Shown here: positions 8,955-17,926 of the stretch, in pieces | Layout of the letters: each line of letters opens with the position of its first letter | Position numbering within the stretch: position 1 is the first letter of the stretch | Origin: Promethearchaeota archaeon | GTDB taxonomy: Archaea > Asgardarchaeota > Lokiarchaeia > Sigynarchaeales > SOKP01 | Length of the DNA stretch: 41,988 nucleotides | Direction of reading: 5' to 3' | Assembly: GCA_016839635.1 (NCBI GenBank) | Contig: JAEOTV010000275.1 | Coordinates: forward strand, 1 to 41,988 | Notes under the pieces: generated by a model | What the model was told of the DNA's origin: nothing | What the model saw: only the letters and a program-made list of their open reading frames with translations | Database searches by the model: none | Made by a program: the position numbers and the translations under genes

Positions 8955-9380
8955 TTACTTTTTCATATATTTAAGAAGTGTTTTGAGGATCTCTTTTTGC
9001 ATAACTAAACCAATAAGGTTATTTTTTTCATCTACGACAGGCAATCGTTGTACTTTTTTATTGAACATTATCTCTAGAACATAGATTAATGTGTCATCCT
9101 CTTTTACAACAAAAGGTTCTGGTGTCATCAAATCCTTGACAAGTGTATTGGGTGAGTCTAAACTCATTGCAAATCTGGCAAGACGTATATCTCTTTGCGT
9201 AATTATTCCAATTAGTTTATTCTCCTTACGATCCTTTACAATGGGAAGGCCTCCAATATTCTTTCTTATCATCAATAGTTCGGTAGCACTGATTTTTTCA
9301 TTTGGAAATGAGTATAGCGGATCTTTTATCATTATCTCAGATACTTTTATTTTACTTAATTCTCTTAAGCAATTTTCCAT
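8955..9380 (-). CDS. CBS-domain pair protein
   Basis: 141 residues made almost entirely of two CBS motifs: VSEIMIKDPLYSF...GLPIVKD...LIGIITQRDI and VKDLMTPEPFVVKEDD...RLPVVDE...LIGLVMQKEI. Such stand-alone pairs bind adenine nucleotides or S-adenosylmethionine and act as energy or ligand sensors. No effector domain is fused, so the target is unknown. I chose the ATG at 9380 (MENCLREL). An upstream ATG at 9419 would add 13 hydrophobic residues read through a promoter-like stretch and is unlikely. A similar CBS pair is built into the IMP dehydrogenase at 17927, but no operon links them. Confidence 0.85.
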   Translation of the reverse strand: MENCLRELSKIKVSEIMIKDPLYSFPNEKISATELLMIRKNIGGLPIVKDRKENKLIGIITQRDIRLARFAMSLDSPNTLVKDLMTPEPFVVKEDDTLIYVLEIMFNKKVQRLPVVDEKNNLIGLVMQKEILKTLLKYMKK

Positions 9381-9472
9381 GTTTAAACCCCAAGTTAAAA
9401 AAAAATATTCAAATAACAATGTTCGAAATTTTCTTATGGAAAATAATCAATATTGAAATTAAAATATATTTA

Positions 9473-9853
9473 TTAGCTAGTACGTATTGATTCTCCTAGT
9501 CTCTTCTCAATTTTAATTATCTCTTTAGAATAATCTTTATAGATTTTTAAAAGATATTCACCCCATTCGTTTAACTTTACCCAACCACCCCCTCCTCGAC
9601 CTCCTTTACCAGTTCTTACAACAGGAATGCCAGTTCTTTTTTCTATTCTTTTTAAAATGTTCCATGCATATTTATAAGAATATCCACATTCTTTCGCAGC
9701 TAAAGTTAAAGAACCTTCTTCATTTTTTTCAATTTTATCTAATAATTCCGCCCATCCAGACCCCAATATACTTTTATTATCAAATTCTAACCAAAATTTT
9801 ATACCAAAACCTACTTTAGATTTTAAATCTTCAATATTGGGTTGATTTTCCAT
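9473..9853 (-). CDS. ModE-type winged-helix transcriptional regulator (DNA-binding domain only)
   Basis: 126 residues. The helix-turn-helix is SLTLAAKECGYSYKYAWNILKRIEKRTG (about 50-77), followed by the glycine-rich wing GKGGRGGGGWVKL that typifies the N-terminal domain of ModE/LysR-like regulators. The C-terminal molybdate-binding domains of ModE are absent. Such short archaeal proteins control varied genes, so molybdenum control is not implied. It is divergent from the hydrolase at 9967 across 113 AT-rich bases and may control it or itself. The start is an ATG (MENQPNIED). Confidence 0.8.
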   Translation of the reverse strand: MENQPNIEDLKSKVGFGIKFWLEFDNKSILGSGWAELLDKIEKNEEGSLTLAAKECGYSYKYAWNILKRIEKRTGIPVVRTGKGGRGGGGWVKLNEWGEYLLKIYKDYSKEIIKIEKRLGESIRTS

Positions 9854-9966
9854 ACTACTATTATTTGTTTTTTGTTCATTTAATAATTTGTTATATATTA
9901 GAAAAGAAAAACATAAAAGTTAAGCTCATTTTATTTTTTTAAAAATACAGAATTGGAATATACATC

Positions 9967-10731
9967 ATGTTTTTTTCAAGTGGAGAATCTGAAAAAAAAG
10001 GTAAAGAAGTTATAAAAAATCTTTACCATTTTTCAGAAAATCAAATGTTAGATTGCAATCAATATATCATAGAAGATTTAGATTCTAAAGAATTAGTTTT
10101 ATTTGATGCTGGTAATGGAATTTCTCTCAAAGGTCTATTTAAGGGTATGGCAAAATATAACCTTGATCCTTCCAATATTACTAAAGTATTCTTAACACAC
10201 GAGCATGTAGATCATACAATAGGGCTTTATCCATTAATAAAATTGATGACAGATTCTCCACCTCAAATTTATGCTTATGGTGAAACTGCGAATATTCTAA
10301 GAGAAGGGGATGTATCCCGAATATTTCCAGGTAATTTAGGAATTAAACCCAGCATGTTTGGGGTGGAAATCATTCCATTGAAAATTACAAATTTAGAAAA
10401 TATAAAAGAGATTGAAGTTTCTTCTGAATTTAAATTCCAAATCCATCATACACCGGGTCATTCTTTAGGTTCAATTTGCTATTATGAGAATGCAAAAAAG
10501 ATCTTAATTTCTGGAGATTTAGTTTTTCAAATGGATAAATTTTTTAATATAGGGAGTTTTGGTCGTTATGATTTTCCCGGAGGATCATTAGATGCTTTGA
10601 AAAAATCAATTCAGCACGCGACAGGACTTGATGTATCCATATTACTCCCAGGTCATATGGGCATTGTTCTGGACAATGCAAATCAGCATATTGCTGCAGC
10701 GTATAAAACTATAAAGACACTTCAGTATTAG
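9967..10731 (+). CDS. metallo-beta-lactamase-fold hydrolase
   Basis: 254 residues. The metal-binding set is complete: HEHVDH (79-84, HxHxDH), the second His in HHTPGHS (about 158-164), Asp in SGDLVF and the late His in LPGHMG. The fold uses two zinc (or iron) ions to hydrolyse thioesters such as glyoxalase II substrates, lactones or phosphodiesters. No RNase J/Z or beta-CASP extension is visible, so a small-molecule hydrolase is most likely. The substrate cannot be told. The first codons (MFFSSGESEKKGKE) are polar, so the enzyme is cytoplasmic. It is divergent from the ModE-type regulator. Confidence 0.88.
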   Translation: MFFSSGESEKKGKEVIKNLYHFSENQMLDCNQYIIEDLDSKELVLFDAGNGISLKGLFKGMAKYNLDPSNITKVFLTHEHVDHTIGLYPLIKLMTDSPPQIYAYGETANILREGDVSRIFPGNLGIKPSMFGVEIIPLKITNLENIKEIEVSSEFKFQIHHTPGHSLGSICYYENAKKILISGDLVFQMDKFFNIGSFGRYDFPGGSLDALKKSIQHATGLDVSILLPGHMGIVLDNANQHIAAAYKTIKTLQY

Positions 10732-10881
10732 ATTCATTTACTCAAGGTTCAAAATGATACCCCTCACGCCTTAATTTATGCTTTAAAACGAATTCTCTAA
10801 GATACTAATATTTAAATAACCCTTCACTCTATTATTTTTATAATCCTCTTTAAATTTAAAAAAAAATAGTGAAAAAATAAT

Positions 10882-11550
10882 ATGTCTGAACAAAAAAAAC
10901 CAGTGAAACACCCAAATGAGATCTTTATGCGTAATTATCCCAAAATAATCTTCTTCTATCCTCTGCTAGTGACATCCTTTATTCTTTGGTTGATTCAAAT
11001 ATTTATTACCCCTAGCCCAGTTTTAGGTTACATTTGGTTCATAGTATTTTTTGTAAATATCTTTGTAACTGCTTTCGATTTCTCTTCGACTAAATTCTTT
11101 GTCCTAATACTAGCAATAGTAATTATTGTCTTAATAATAGCCTTTTTAGTCCTACCGAATTTTGCATTTTCCCTCACAGGAATTCAGCTTGATCTAGCTT
11201 TACCTTATGAGTTTTATATGCTTATGACTATAATACTGGGATTTATTTTGGGGATTGTATTCATTAGCTCGAGATTTGATTATTATAAAATCGAACAAAA
11301 CGAAATTATACACAAAAATGGTCTCTTTAGTTCAGCTGAACGCTTCCCAGTAAAAAGTTTAAGATTTAGAAAAGAAATCCCTGATGTTTTTGAGTTTTTC
11401 ATGCTTAGAGCTGGACGATTTACTATAATGCCTGGAAAAGCCGATGAAGTTATGATCTTACCTACTGTGCTCAATGTTAATAAAAAGGAAAAACAACTTG
11501 ATTGGTTGCTTTCTCACGTATCAGTTGAACCAGATGAAATAGACCAATAA
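10882..11550 (+). CDS. four-helix membrane protein with bacterial-PH-like C-terminal domain
   Basis: 222 residues. Four hydrophobic helices are visible: IIFFYPLLVTSFILWLIQIF, YIWFIVFFVNIFVTAF, FFVLILAIVIIVLIIAFLVL and YMLMTIILGFILGIVFI. The last ~80 residues (YYKIEQNEIIHKNGLFSSAERFP...AGRFTIMPGKADEVMILPTV) look like the beta-rich bPH2/YdbS-type domain found attached to membrane segments in bacteria and archaea. The domain call is moderate and the function unknown. The gene has its own TATA-like element and is followed by an oligo-T run, so it is probably monocistronic. Confidence 0.65.
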   Translation: MSEQKKPVKHPNEIFMRNYPKIIFFYPLLVTSFILWLIQIFITPSPVLGYIWFIVFFVNIFVTAFDFSSTKFFVLILAIVIIVLIIAFLVLPNFAFSLTGIQLDLALPYEFYMLMTIILGFILGIVFISSRFDYYKIEQNEIIHKNGLFSSAERFPVKSLRFRKEIPDVFEFFMLRAGRFTIMPGKADEVMILPTVLNVNKKEKQLDWLLSHVSVEPDEIDQ

Positions 11551-11572
11551 AACTTAAAACAAAACTATAATC

Positions 11573-11581
11573 TTTTTTTTT
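11573..11581 (+). terminator. oligo-T terminator
   Basis: A nine-T run lies about 22 bases after the stop of the PH-like membrane protein, followed by further T-rich sequence. No stable hairpin precedes it, which is as expected for archaeal intrinsic termination. Confidence 0.45.
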
Positions 11582-11653
11582 ATTTTTTATTCTATTATTA
11601 CTAGATTAAATATAGATAAATTTAATTGTTAGATAGTACTTTAAAATACACTT

Positions 11654-12379
11654 ATGTCTCAATTACCAGTACTTTTCTTTGATTTTGACGGAGTTATTAT
11701 TACTCAAAAATCTCTAGAATATACAGCATTTAAGTTAATTAAAAATGAGTTTTATCGGTGGAAAAACATAGAAAATATGAGATTAATAGATTTTGCAAGA
11801 CTCTTTGAGGAATCCGACTCGAAAAATAGACTGGTAGCGTTAAAACGAATAATTAAAGTGTACAAACCATACATTCCAAGTATTTGGAAAAGATCTTTAT
11901 TTTTTATTAAATTTAGAAGAATGTATCCGAAGCTTGAAAAGTTTGAAACTTTAAAACCAAACTTAGAACAAATTTTAAACACGCTTAAGAAGGGTGGAGT
12001 TCGATTAGGAATCGTATCAAATACAAGCAAAGGAAGATTAGATTATTTTCGAAAAAAATTTAATTTAGATAGGTATTTTTCTGTTTTCATCTCTCGAGAT
12101 GACTCTCCCTTTAGAAAACCTAGTCCTTATCCAATTATCACGGCTTTACTGAAAATGAAAAAAAAATTCAATTATTCAATAGATAAAAACAATGTATATT
12201 ATATTGGAGATCTTCCCGCGGATATAGAGTGTGCTAAGAATGCTAACATAAAAAGTATTGCTTTACTTTCTGGTCACGGTACAAAAGATGGTTTAGAAAA
12301 ATCTAATCCTACGTATTTACTTCCAAATATTAAATCCATTTTAGAGATTGAGCCTTTCAAAAAATTCTTATTGAATTAA
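11654..12379 (+). CDS. HAD-superfamily phosphatase-like hydrolase
   Basis: 241 residues with all four HAD motifs: DFDGV (motif I, nucleophile and acid Asp near residues 10-12), IVSNTS (motif II), the Lys in FRKPSPYP (motif III) and IGDLPADIECAKNA (motif IV). The ~100 residues between motif I and II form a helical C1-type cap. This looks like the phosphoglycolate phosphatase/beta-phosphoglucomutase branch. The substrate is unknown. The next gene starts 20 bases after its stop on the same strand, so the pair may be one transcript. Confidence 0.88.
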   Translation: MSQLPVLFFDFDGVIITQKSLEYTAFKLIKNEFYRWKNIENMRLIDFARLFEESDSKNRLVALKRIIKVYKPYIPSIWKRSLFFIKFRRMYPKLEKFETLKPNLEQILNTLKKGGVRLGIVSNTSKGRLDYFRKKFNLDRYFSVFISRDDSPFRKPSPYPIITALLKMKKKFNYSIDKNNVYYIGDLPADIECAKNANIKSIALLSGHGTKDGLEKSNPTYLLPNIKSILEIEPFKKFLLN

Positions 12380-12398
12380 ACACTCTGTAACATTAGAT

Positions 12399-15128
12399 AT
12401 GTTTAATCTTGAAGAATTTGAGAATAGTGTAATTATTGAAAAAGTTGATAAGCTTAATAAATATCTAATTAAAAATAAAGTCGATAAAGTATCAAAAATA
12501 CTTAAAGAATTTCAAAGTTTATTAGATCAACAAGAATCTGTTGTACCCATAACATATATCATAAGTATTTTAGCAGAAAACAAAATAGAACTCATTTCTA
12601 AAGAGCTAATCCAAAAAATTGTAGTTTTTCTTCAATCTGAAAATCTTAAATTAAGAATTAATTCACTTATTATTATTGGATTTGCAATGGTAGCAAATCC
12701 TAATTATTTTGACAAATATTCTCAAGAGTTTCTAAAATTCTTAGTAGATGAATTGGAGGATGTTAGAAATAATATACACTACTTTTTAATAAAATTAGTT
12801 GAAATAAAACCAGAAATCGCAAAAGATAATATAGAAATTATTTTAAAGAGTTTTAAAGTTGAAAAAAATAAAGATAATATCATTTCTCTATTAGATTTAT
12901 TAGAAAAATGTGAGGACTTTGAATTTGATCATTTATATATCATTAGAAATATATCAAAATCACTACTTAAACAACTTAAAATTAAAGAAAACTCTAAAAT
13001 CTTTAATAAATTAATAGATTTTATTAAAAGGGTGTATCCTCAGCTTAAAGAACTTGATATGGAGAACCAAGGATATGAAAAAACACTAATTTCGTTAGAT
13101 AACCTATTTTTAATGAAAAAGACTAATTTTACTAAGATAAGTAAAAATACAGAAATACTATTAAAAGATTATTTAGAAAATTTTTCTAAATCAAAGCTAA
13201 AGGATGAAAAAGTCTATTTCTATATAAAAACAAAAGAAAAAATAACATTTATCTACGAATTAGAAAAAAATAAGTTAAACAGATTCTTCGAACAAAAACT
13301 GAAAATTTCTGATGAGAATATTAGAAATACTTTTTCTCAGGTTATAAGTGATCGTTCAGAACAAAAAATTTTTATCAATACATTAAATAACTTAAGAATC
13401 ATTGATGGTTATTATTCTAACATTGGTTTTTTCTACCCGTTTAACTTTATAAGGTCATTACTCTTAGAAGATTTACTTATAAATGGATCAATAAGTATCA
13501 AGAATTTTAACTTTCTTCCACAAAATTTCATTAATAGAATCATAAGAGATATTTCTAAGTCTGCAAATCAAATATTATTAAGACATAAGGATAAGGAAAC
13601 CTATACTTCCCTAAAATTTATTAAAGATCAAATTAATTCTGAAGCAGCAAAAAAAAGTGTTATAGATTTAAAACCATATCGTGAGATATTATTTGACGAA
13701 GATTTCATAAAATTAATAAAAAATATGCCTAGAGCGTTTTTATCAAAATTTCATAAAGGAACACAGTGGTTAACTAATCTAGGGACTCAAAAAATTAGTA
13801 ATGAGGTTGAAAGCTCGAAAATTATTGGTTATTTTAACATTTCTAGAATATCAAATAAATTAAATATAGGAGATCTTCTGTTATTAGATGTATTTCAACA
13901 GTTTGTTGATTATAGAAGTGGGATTTGGAATAAGAAAAAAGACATCTTTTATTATTCTAAATATTTGAAAGACAAAATTAATGAGATTACTATAATTTAT
14001 GATGGAAATGAAAAATTTCATCAAATTGAAAAGATCGCCACGGAACTTAATATTGATAAAAATCACATTTTATCCAAAATAGATGAAAATTTGCAGTTAA
14101 TTGCAGAAGAAATAAAACAGAAAGATCAAATTAAATTAAATAAATATCTCCAAAAAACAGGGATGGAATTAGATGCTTTTTTGAGATTTATTGATGATTT
14201 AGATATTTATTATTTCAAAAAAGCGGATTTATTAATTTTTAATCCACAGAAAATAGAAGAAGCTAAGAATGAAATAAAATATATGCTAATTGATAAGGCT
14301 AAATCAGATGATTATATATCATTAGGAACTATGAAAATTGTCCAATCAACCCTAATTGAAGGTTTAATGAAAGAATTATTATATGATGGAAAAGTAAAGG
14401 GAATTTTTCATGAAAATGAAGAAGAACTTGTTTTTTATACAGAACGAGGAATTCAAAACTTAATGTTAGAGAATAGCTTTCTTTTTTCTTTTCATGATTT
14501 ATTTTATGGAAAGGAATTAAGTCAAGAAGAAATTGAATTAATGAAAGAAATTTTTGAAGATTTAGTTAGTAAAAGAAACATAAGAGGAAATTTTGATGAG
14601 GAAACCTTAATTTTTTCGAGTGATGAGGTATTATTTGCAAAAGACTATAATATAGTTTTATTTGAATTTGAAAAAATGGTTAAAAATTATATAAAACATT
14701 TTGAAATTGAATTCCAAAAAATTAAGAAGACTCTCACTAAAAGAGGAGAAACAATCTTTCCACAAGAGATAAAGATTATTCAAGAAACTATTGATAGGAT
14801 TAATGAGAAGTATGTTAATTGGAGAAGTGGTTTGGAAGCTTTTATACGTAAAACTAATAAAAAGTTATTAAGAGATCAAGGTTTTAGTGTAAAACAATAT
14901 AAAACCATTCTTTCAAAAGAAAAGAAAGAAGAAATAAAGTCTTTTGAAGAGGATCCTTTAACTTTTGAACTTTTAAACGATTTTAATAACTGGGGTAAAA
15001 GATTTAACAGAATTGAATTAAAATATCCAAATGTGATATTTTATCAAAAAAGATTGATAAATAATCCAGAAGATAAGGAGATTAATAGTAAATTAAAGGA
15101 CATTTTAGATGAATTAGACTTAATATAA
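12399..15128 (+). CDS. large HEAT-repeat protein with C-terminal winged-helix-like repeats
   Basis: 909 residues, strongly charged, with no signal, membrane segment or enzyme motif that I can see. Residues ~1-220 read as HEAT/ARM helix pairs (ENLKLRINSLIIIGFAMV, DELEDVRNNIHYFLIKLV). The middle is helical and lysine-rich. The C-terminal half holds at least two units shaped like winged helices: LIEGLMKELLYDGKVKGIFH...ELVFYTERG (from 652) and LMKEIFEDLVSKRNIRGNFD...LIF (about 714-740). Another possible unit, FLRFIDDLDIYYF...LLIF, precedes them. Tandem winged helices after a helical scaffold occur in PCI, cullin and UFL1/DDRGK1-type proteins, but I cannot assign any of these. It follows the HAD gene by 20 bases. 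Confidence 0.6.
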   Translation: MFNLEEFENSVIIEKVDKLNKYLIKNKVDKVSKILKEFQSLLDQQESVVPITYIISILAENKIELISKELIQKIVVFLQSENLKLRINSLIIIGFAMVANPNYFDKYSQEFLKFLVDELEDVRNNIHYFLIKLVEIKPEIAKDNIEIILKSFKVEKNKDNIISLLDLLEKCEDFEFDHLYIIRNISKSLLKQLKIKENSKIFNKLIDFIKRVYPQLKELDMENQGYEKTLISLDNLFLMKKTNFTKISKNTEILLKDYLENFSKSKLKDEKVYFYIKTKEKITFIYELEKNKLNRFFEQKLKISDENIRNTFSQVISDRSEQKIFINTLNNLRIIDGYYSNIGFFYPFNFIRSLLLEDLLINGSISIKNFNFLPQNFINRIIRDISKSANQILLRHKDKETYTSLKFIKDQINSEAAKKSVIDLKPYREILFDEDFIKLIKNMPRAFLSKFHKGTQWLTNLGTQKISNEVESSKIIGYFNISRISNKLNIGDLLLLDVFQQFVDYRSGIWNKKKDIFYYSKYLKDKINEITIIYDGNEKFHQIEKIATELNIDKNHILSKIDENLQLIAEEIKQKDQIKLNKYLQKTGMELDAFLRFIDDLDIYYFKKADLLIFNPQKIEEAKNEIKYMLIDKAKSDDYISLGTMKIVQSTLIEGLMKELLYDGKVKGIFHENEEELVFYTERGIQNLMLENSFLFSFHDLFYGKELSQEEIELMKEIFEDLVSKRNIRGNFDEETLIFSSDEVLFAKDYNIVLFEFEKMVKNYIKHFEIEFQKIKKTLTKRGETIFPQEIKIIQETIDRINEKYVNWRSGLEAFIRKTNKKLLRDQGFSVKQYKTILSKEKKEEIKSFEEDPLTFELLNDFNNWGKRFNRIELKYPNVIFYQKRLINNPEDKEINSKLKDILDELDLI

Positions 15129-15135
15129 GCGTTTA

Positions 15136-15417
15136 TTATTCTTTTTTACTGTTTTGAGAAAGAAAATCATTTATATCTATTTTTTCATTTGAGATAATTT
15201 TATAAGTCTTTGGATTGGTAATACCATTCAAGGTTAAGATTCCTTGGTCTTCAAGGTACTTTAAAGCTCTCCAAATAAAATTAATCTTAGAACGATTTGA
15301 AGATTTAATATTATTACATCTTCTTATTCTTTTAGTATTGACGATAGTTACATTATTATCTATTAATTTATTTATTGCTTCTACTGTTTCTTTTAAATTC
15401 TTCTGAAAAAAATCCAT
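15136..15417 (-). CDS. small winged-helix DNA-binding-like protein
   Basis: 93 residues. A recognition-helix-like stretch KINFIWRALKYLEDQGILTL is followed by a short wing NGITNPKTYKI, a pattern usual in archaeal winged-helix regulators. The N-terminus (MDFFQKNLKETVEAINKLID) is a helix that could dimerise. It is basic overall. The gene is convergent with the HEAT-repeat gene, with a 7-base gap, and has its own 215-base upstream spacer. No ligand domain is present. The target is unknown. Confidence 0.6.
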   Translation of the reverse strand: MDFFQKNLKETVEAINKLIDNNVTIVNTKRIRRCNNIKSSNRSKINFIWRALKYLEDQGILTLNGITNPKTYKIISNEKIDINDFLSQNSKKE

Positions 15418-15632
15418 TTTTAAAAGAGCTCCGTCTTCTTAAGATACGATTAGAAATACTCTCCTCAATTATATTATTAATTTTAAATGTTAAATTTAAA
15501 ATCTTGAGTATATTTAGTTAGTTTTTTTTAGTATATATAGTTTTTTTATAACAAATCTGTCTAATTTAAAAAGAGAAATGTATGAAGATCAAAAATGTTT
15601 TGTAGGTTATAGTAGCAGAAAGACTTGTAATC

Positions 15633-17237
15633 TTAATGTCTAAAAACCCGCTTACCACAAAATACTAAGGCACAATGTAACTCATCTGCACGTTTAATTA
15701 CAGCATCATCTCTTATGGAACCTCCAGGATTAATAATTGCTTTAGCACCAGATTCCACTGCTATCTCTAGACCATCTGGAAAAGGAAAAAAGGAATCTGT
15801 ACCCATAACAGAATTGATAATTTCCTTTTTATGTCCAAATTCAATTGCTTTTTGAGCGGCTAGCTTAACCACATGAACTCTACTATGTTGCCCAGCACCG
15901 ATCCCTAAAGTGTAAATCCCATCATCATAGAATTGAGCAAAACATGCTGAATTAGATTTAGCCCATTTTGAAACCTTGTATGCAAAGATTAAAGCCTCTC
16001 TTTCAGCTTCGTCTACCTTCCTCTTACTAACAACATTCCATTCTTTAATAATTGGTTTACAATCATATTCCTGAATAAGAACCCCACCGAGTACTCCTCT
16101 AATTTCTGGATTCTGATATATTTCATTTTTTTTATTAAGGAAATCTTGATATTCTATAATTCTTAAATTTTCTTTTTGTTTTAATATTTCTAAAGCTTCC
16201 TGTTCAAAAGAGGGTGCCATCAATACTTCTACAAATATTTTTTCTTTGTTTATAATAAAATCTGCTACTTCTTTAGTCAGTTCTTTATTAACTCCCCAGA
16301 CTCCTCCAAATGCGGATAAAGGATCTGTGCTAAATGCTTTTTTAACTGATGTTAATTGATCCTTTTTATCAATAGCTACTCCATTTGGACTAGTATGCTT
16401 TAAGATTGTCGTCACATAATGCGGAGTACCGAAATCTAAAAGAATTCGCATACAAGAATCTATATCTAAATAATTATTATATGAGATTTCTTTACCTCCA
16501 AGTTGTTTCAACTGGTGAAGTCCATAATTAGAGGAAGAGTCTTTATAATAAGCAGCTTCTTGATCCCAATTTTCTCCATATCTGCAATCTTGTACTTTTT
16601 CATATACTTTTATCATAGTATTAGGAAAAATAGTGGTCGGATTGTAAAATTTTTGTAAAAAATTTGCTATTGTAGCATTATAATCTGCCATAATTGAAAA
16701 CACCACTTGGGCGAGTAACAATCGTGTATTTTCAGTAATAGCTCCTTTATATTTTCTCATCTCATCAATAATTTCATTGTAATATTCTGAACTGGGGACC
16801 ACAATAACATCTGGAAAGTTTTTTGCCGCTGCTCGAATCATTGTTGGCCCACCGATATCTATCATCTCCAAAACATCATCAAGTTTTATTCCAGGTTTCT
16901 CAATTGCCTCTTTAAATTGATATAAATTACAAACAACCATATCAATTGGTTTAATATTATATTTTTCTGCTTCGTCAATATCATTCTTTATGCCTCTACG
17001 ATATAAAATGCCACCCTCAATTCTTGGATGTAATGTTTTAACCCTACCATTAAACATCTCAGGAGTTTCAGTAAAGCTAGAGATTTTTGTATAAGGAATT
17101 TTATTCTTCTCTAAGATTATTCCCGTGCCTCCGGTTGATAAAATATCTACTCCAAACTCATTTACCAAAACCTTTACAAAATCGATGATTCCACTTTTAT
17201 CAGATACACTAATGATTGCTCTTTCAATTTTTTTCAT
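15633..17237 (-). CDS. purH: bifunctional AICAR formyltransferase / IMP cyclohydrolase
   Basis: PurH carries out the last two steps of IMP synthesis: 10-formyl-THF-dependent formylation of AICAR, then ring closure. The N-terminal IMP cyclohydrolase domain shows ISVSDKSGI, LSTGGTG, GRVKTLHP and IDIGGPTMIRAAAKN. The formyltransferase domain shows RYGENWDQEA, LKHTSPNGVAI (catalytic Lys-His pair), STDPLSAFGG, GAGQHSRVH, FPFPDGLE and GGSIRDDAVI. It ends KRVFRH. The length of 534 residues is normal. I chose the ATG at 17237 (MKKIERAII), because the longer frame starts with a TTG three codons upstream. Many archaea use PurP/PurO instead, so this is the bacterial-type route and fits with folD at 5117. 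Confidence 0.95.
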   Translation of the reverse strand: MKKIERAIISVSDKSGIIDFVKVLVNEFGVDILSTGGTGIILEKNKIPYTKISSFTETPEMFNGRVKTLHPRIEGGILYRRGIKNDIDEAEKYNIKPIDMVVCNLYQFKEAIEKPGIKLDDVLEMIDIGGPTMIRAAAKNFPDVIVVPSSEYYNEIIDEMRKYKGAITENTRLLLAQVVFSIMADYNATIANFLQKFYNPTTIFPNTMIKVYEKVQDCRYGENWDQEAAYYKDSSSNYGLHQLKQLGGKEISYNNYLDIDSCMRILLDFGTPHYVTTILKHTSPNGVAIDKKDQLTSVKKAFSTDPLSAFGGVWGVNKELTKEVADFIINKEKIFVEVLMAPSFEQEALEILKQKENLRIIEYQDFLNKKNEIYQNPEIRGVLGGVLIQEYDCKPIIKEWNVVSKRKVDEAEREALIFAYKVSKWAKSNSACFAQFYDDGIYTLGIGAGQHSRVHVVKLAAQKAIEFGHKKEIINSVMGTDSFFPFPDGLEIAVESGAKAIINPGGSIRDDAVIKRADELHCALVFCGKRVFRH

Positions 17238-17461
17238 AAAAATCAATTTGGACTATTTTAGTTACATTCTAATAATTCTTGTAAAAAAGAAAAGTTTACT
17301 ATAGTTAAATTCTAATTTAATAGAAGTTTAATAAGTGTTCTATTTAGCAACTAATATCATATATAATCGTTAATTACCTTTCAAAGTCTACGACACAAAT
17401 GTATAAAAATAATGTTGACATAAATTTTATCTAGTAAAAATTCAAATGAGGTAGTATTAAA

Positions 17462-17893
17462 ATGAGAATTGAGGAAAATATTAAAATAGATTCTTCTCCA
17501 AAAAGAATTTATGATATTCTAATTGATGGTGAAAATACTCCAAAATGGAATATCGCCCTAGACGAGGTTATCGAAAAAGAAGAGGGGGAAAAATTTCTTT
17601 TGAAATCAACAATCGGAGACATTTTAATTATTGATACAGATAGAGTAGAAAATAAGCAGGTAACATGGCATATGGAGAAGAGCGATATGAGTTCAATAGG
17701 TTATATTGTAGAACCGAAAGGAGATCGCACTGAAGTGAAACTGTGGACCGAATTTGAAAATAAGAAACTTATAAAAGGCTATGAAAAAACTGCTGAATTA
17801 GTTTTAAATAGCTTAAAGAAGTATGTGGATTTCATTGAAGAAGGTGGAGATCCAGAAGATTTTGATAAGAAACAACTTATGGTAAGTCCATAA
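17462..17893 (+). CDS. SRPBCC (START/Bet v1-like) ligand-binding protein
   Basis: 143 residues with the helix-grip pattern: an opening strand RIEENIKIDSSPKRIYDILID, NTPKWN (typical P-x-W), a central antiparallel sheet (VTWHMEKSDMSSIGYIVEPKGDRTEVKLW) and a long C-terminal helix (AELVLNSLKKYVDFIEEGG). Members bind hydrophobic ligands or act as cyclases. The ligand is unknown. The sequence GAGGT about 9 bases before the ATG is a plausible ribosome binding site. The gene is divergent from purH and convergent with guaB. Confidence 0.75.
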   Translation: MRIEENIKIDSSPKRIYDILIDGENTPKWNIALDEVIEKEEGEKFLLKSTIGDILIIDTDRVENKQVTWHMEKSDMSSIGYIVEPKGDRTEVKLWTEFENKKLIKGYEKTAELVLNSLKKYVDFIEEGGDPEDFDKKQLMVSP

Positions 17894-17907
17894 ATTATAC
17901 AAAATCC

Positions 17908-17915
17908 TTTTTTTT
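17908..17915 (+). terminator. oligo-T terminator between convergent genes
   Basis: An eight-T run lies 14 bases after the stop of the SRPBCC gene and before the stop of guaB on the other strand. It fits an archaeal U-tract terminator. Confidence 0.4.
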
Positions 17916-17926
17916 ATATATTCTAT

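Noticed and set aside
14407..14414. TTCATGAA core inside the HEAT-repeat gene, and again at 24628-24635 in the TetR gene.
   Set aside because: Inside coding sequence and without extended symmetry; expected by chance in AT-rich DNA.
15578..15643. A 21-codon plus-strand ORF (two Cys) after a TATATATAG stretch, overlapping the end of purH.
   Set aside because: Too short, it overlaps purH on the other strand, and no coding signal beyond an ATG and a stop is visible.
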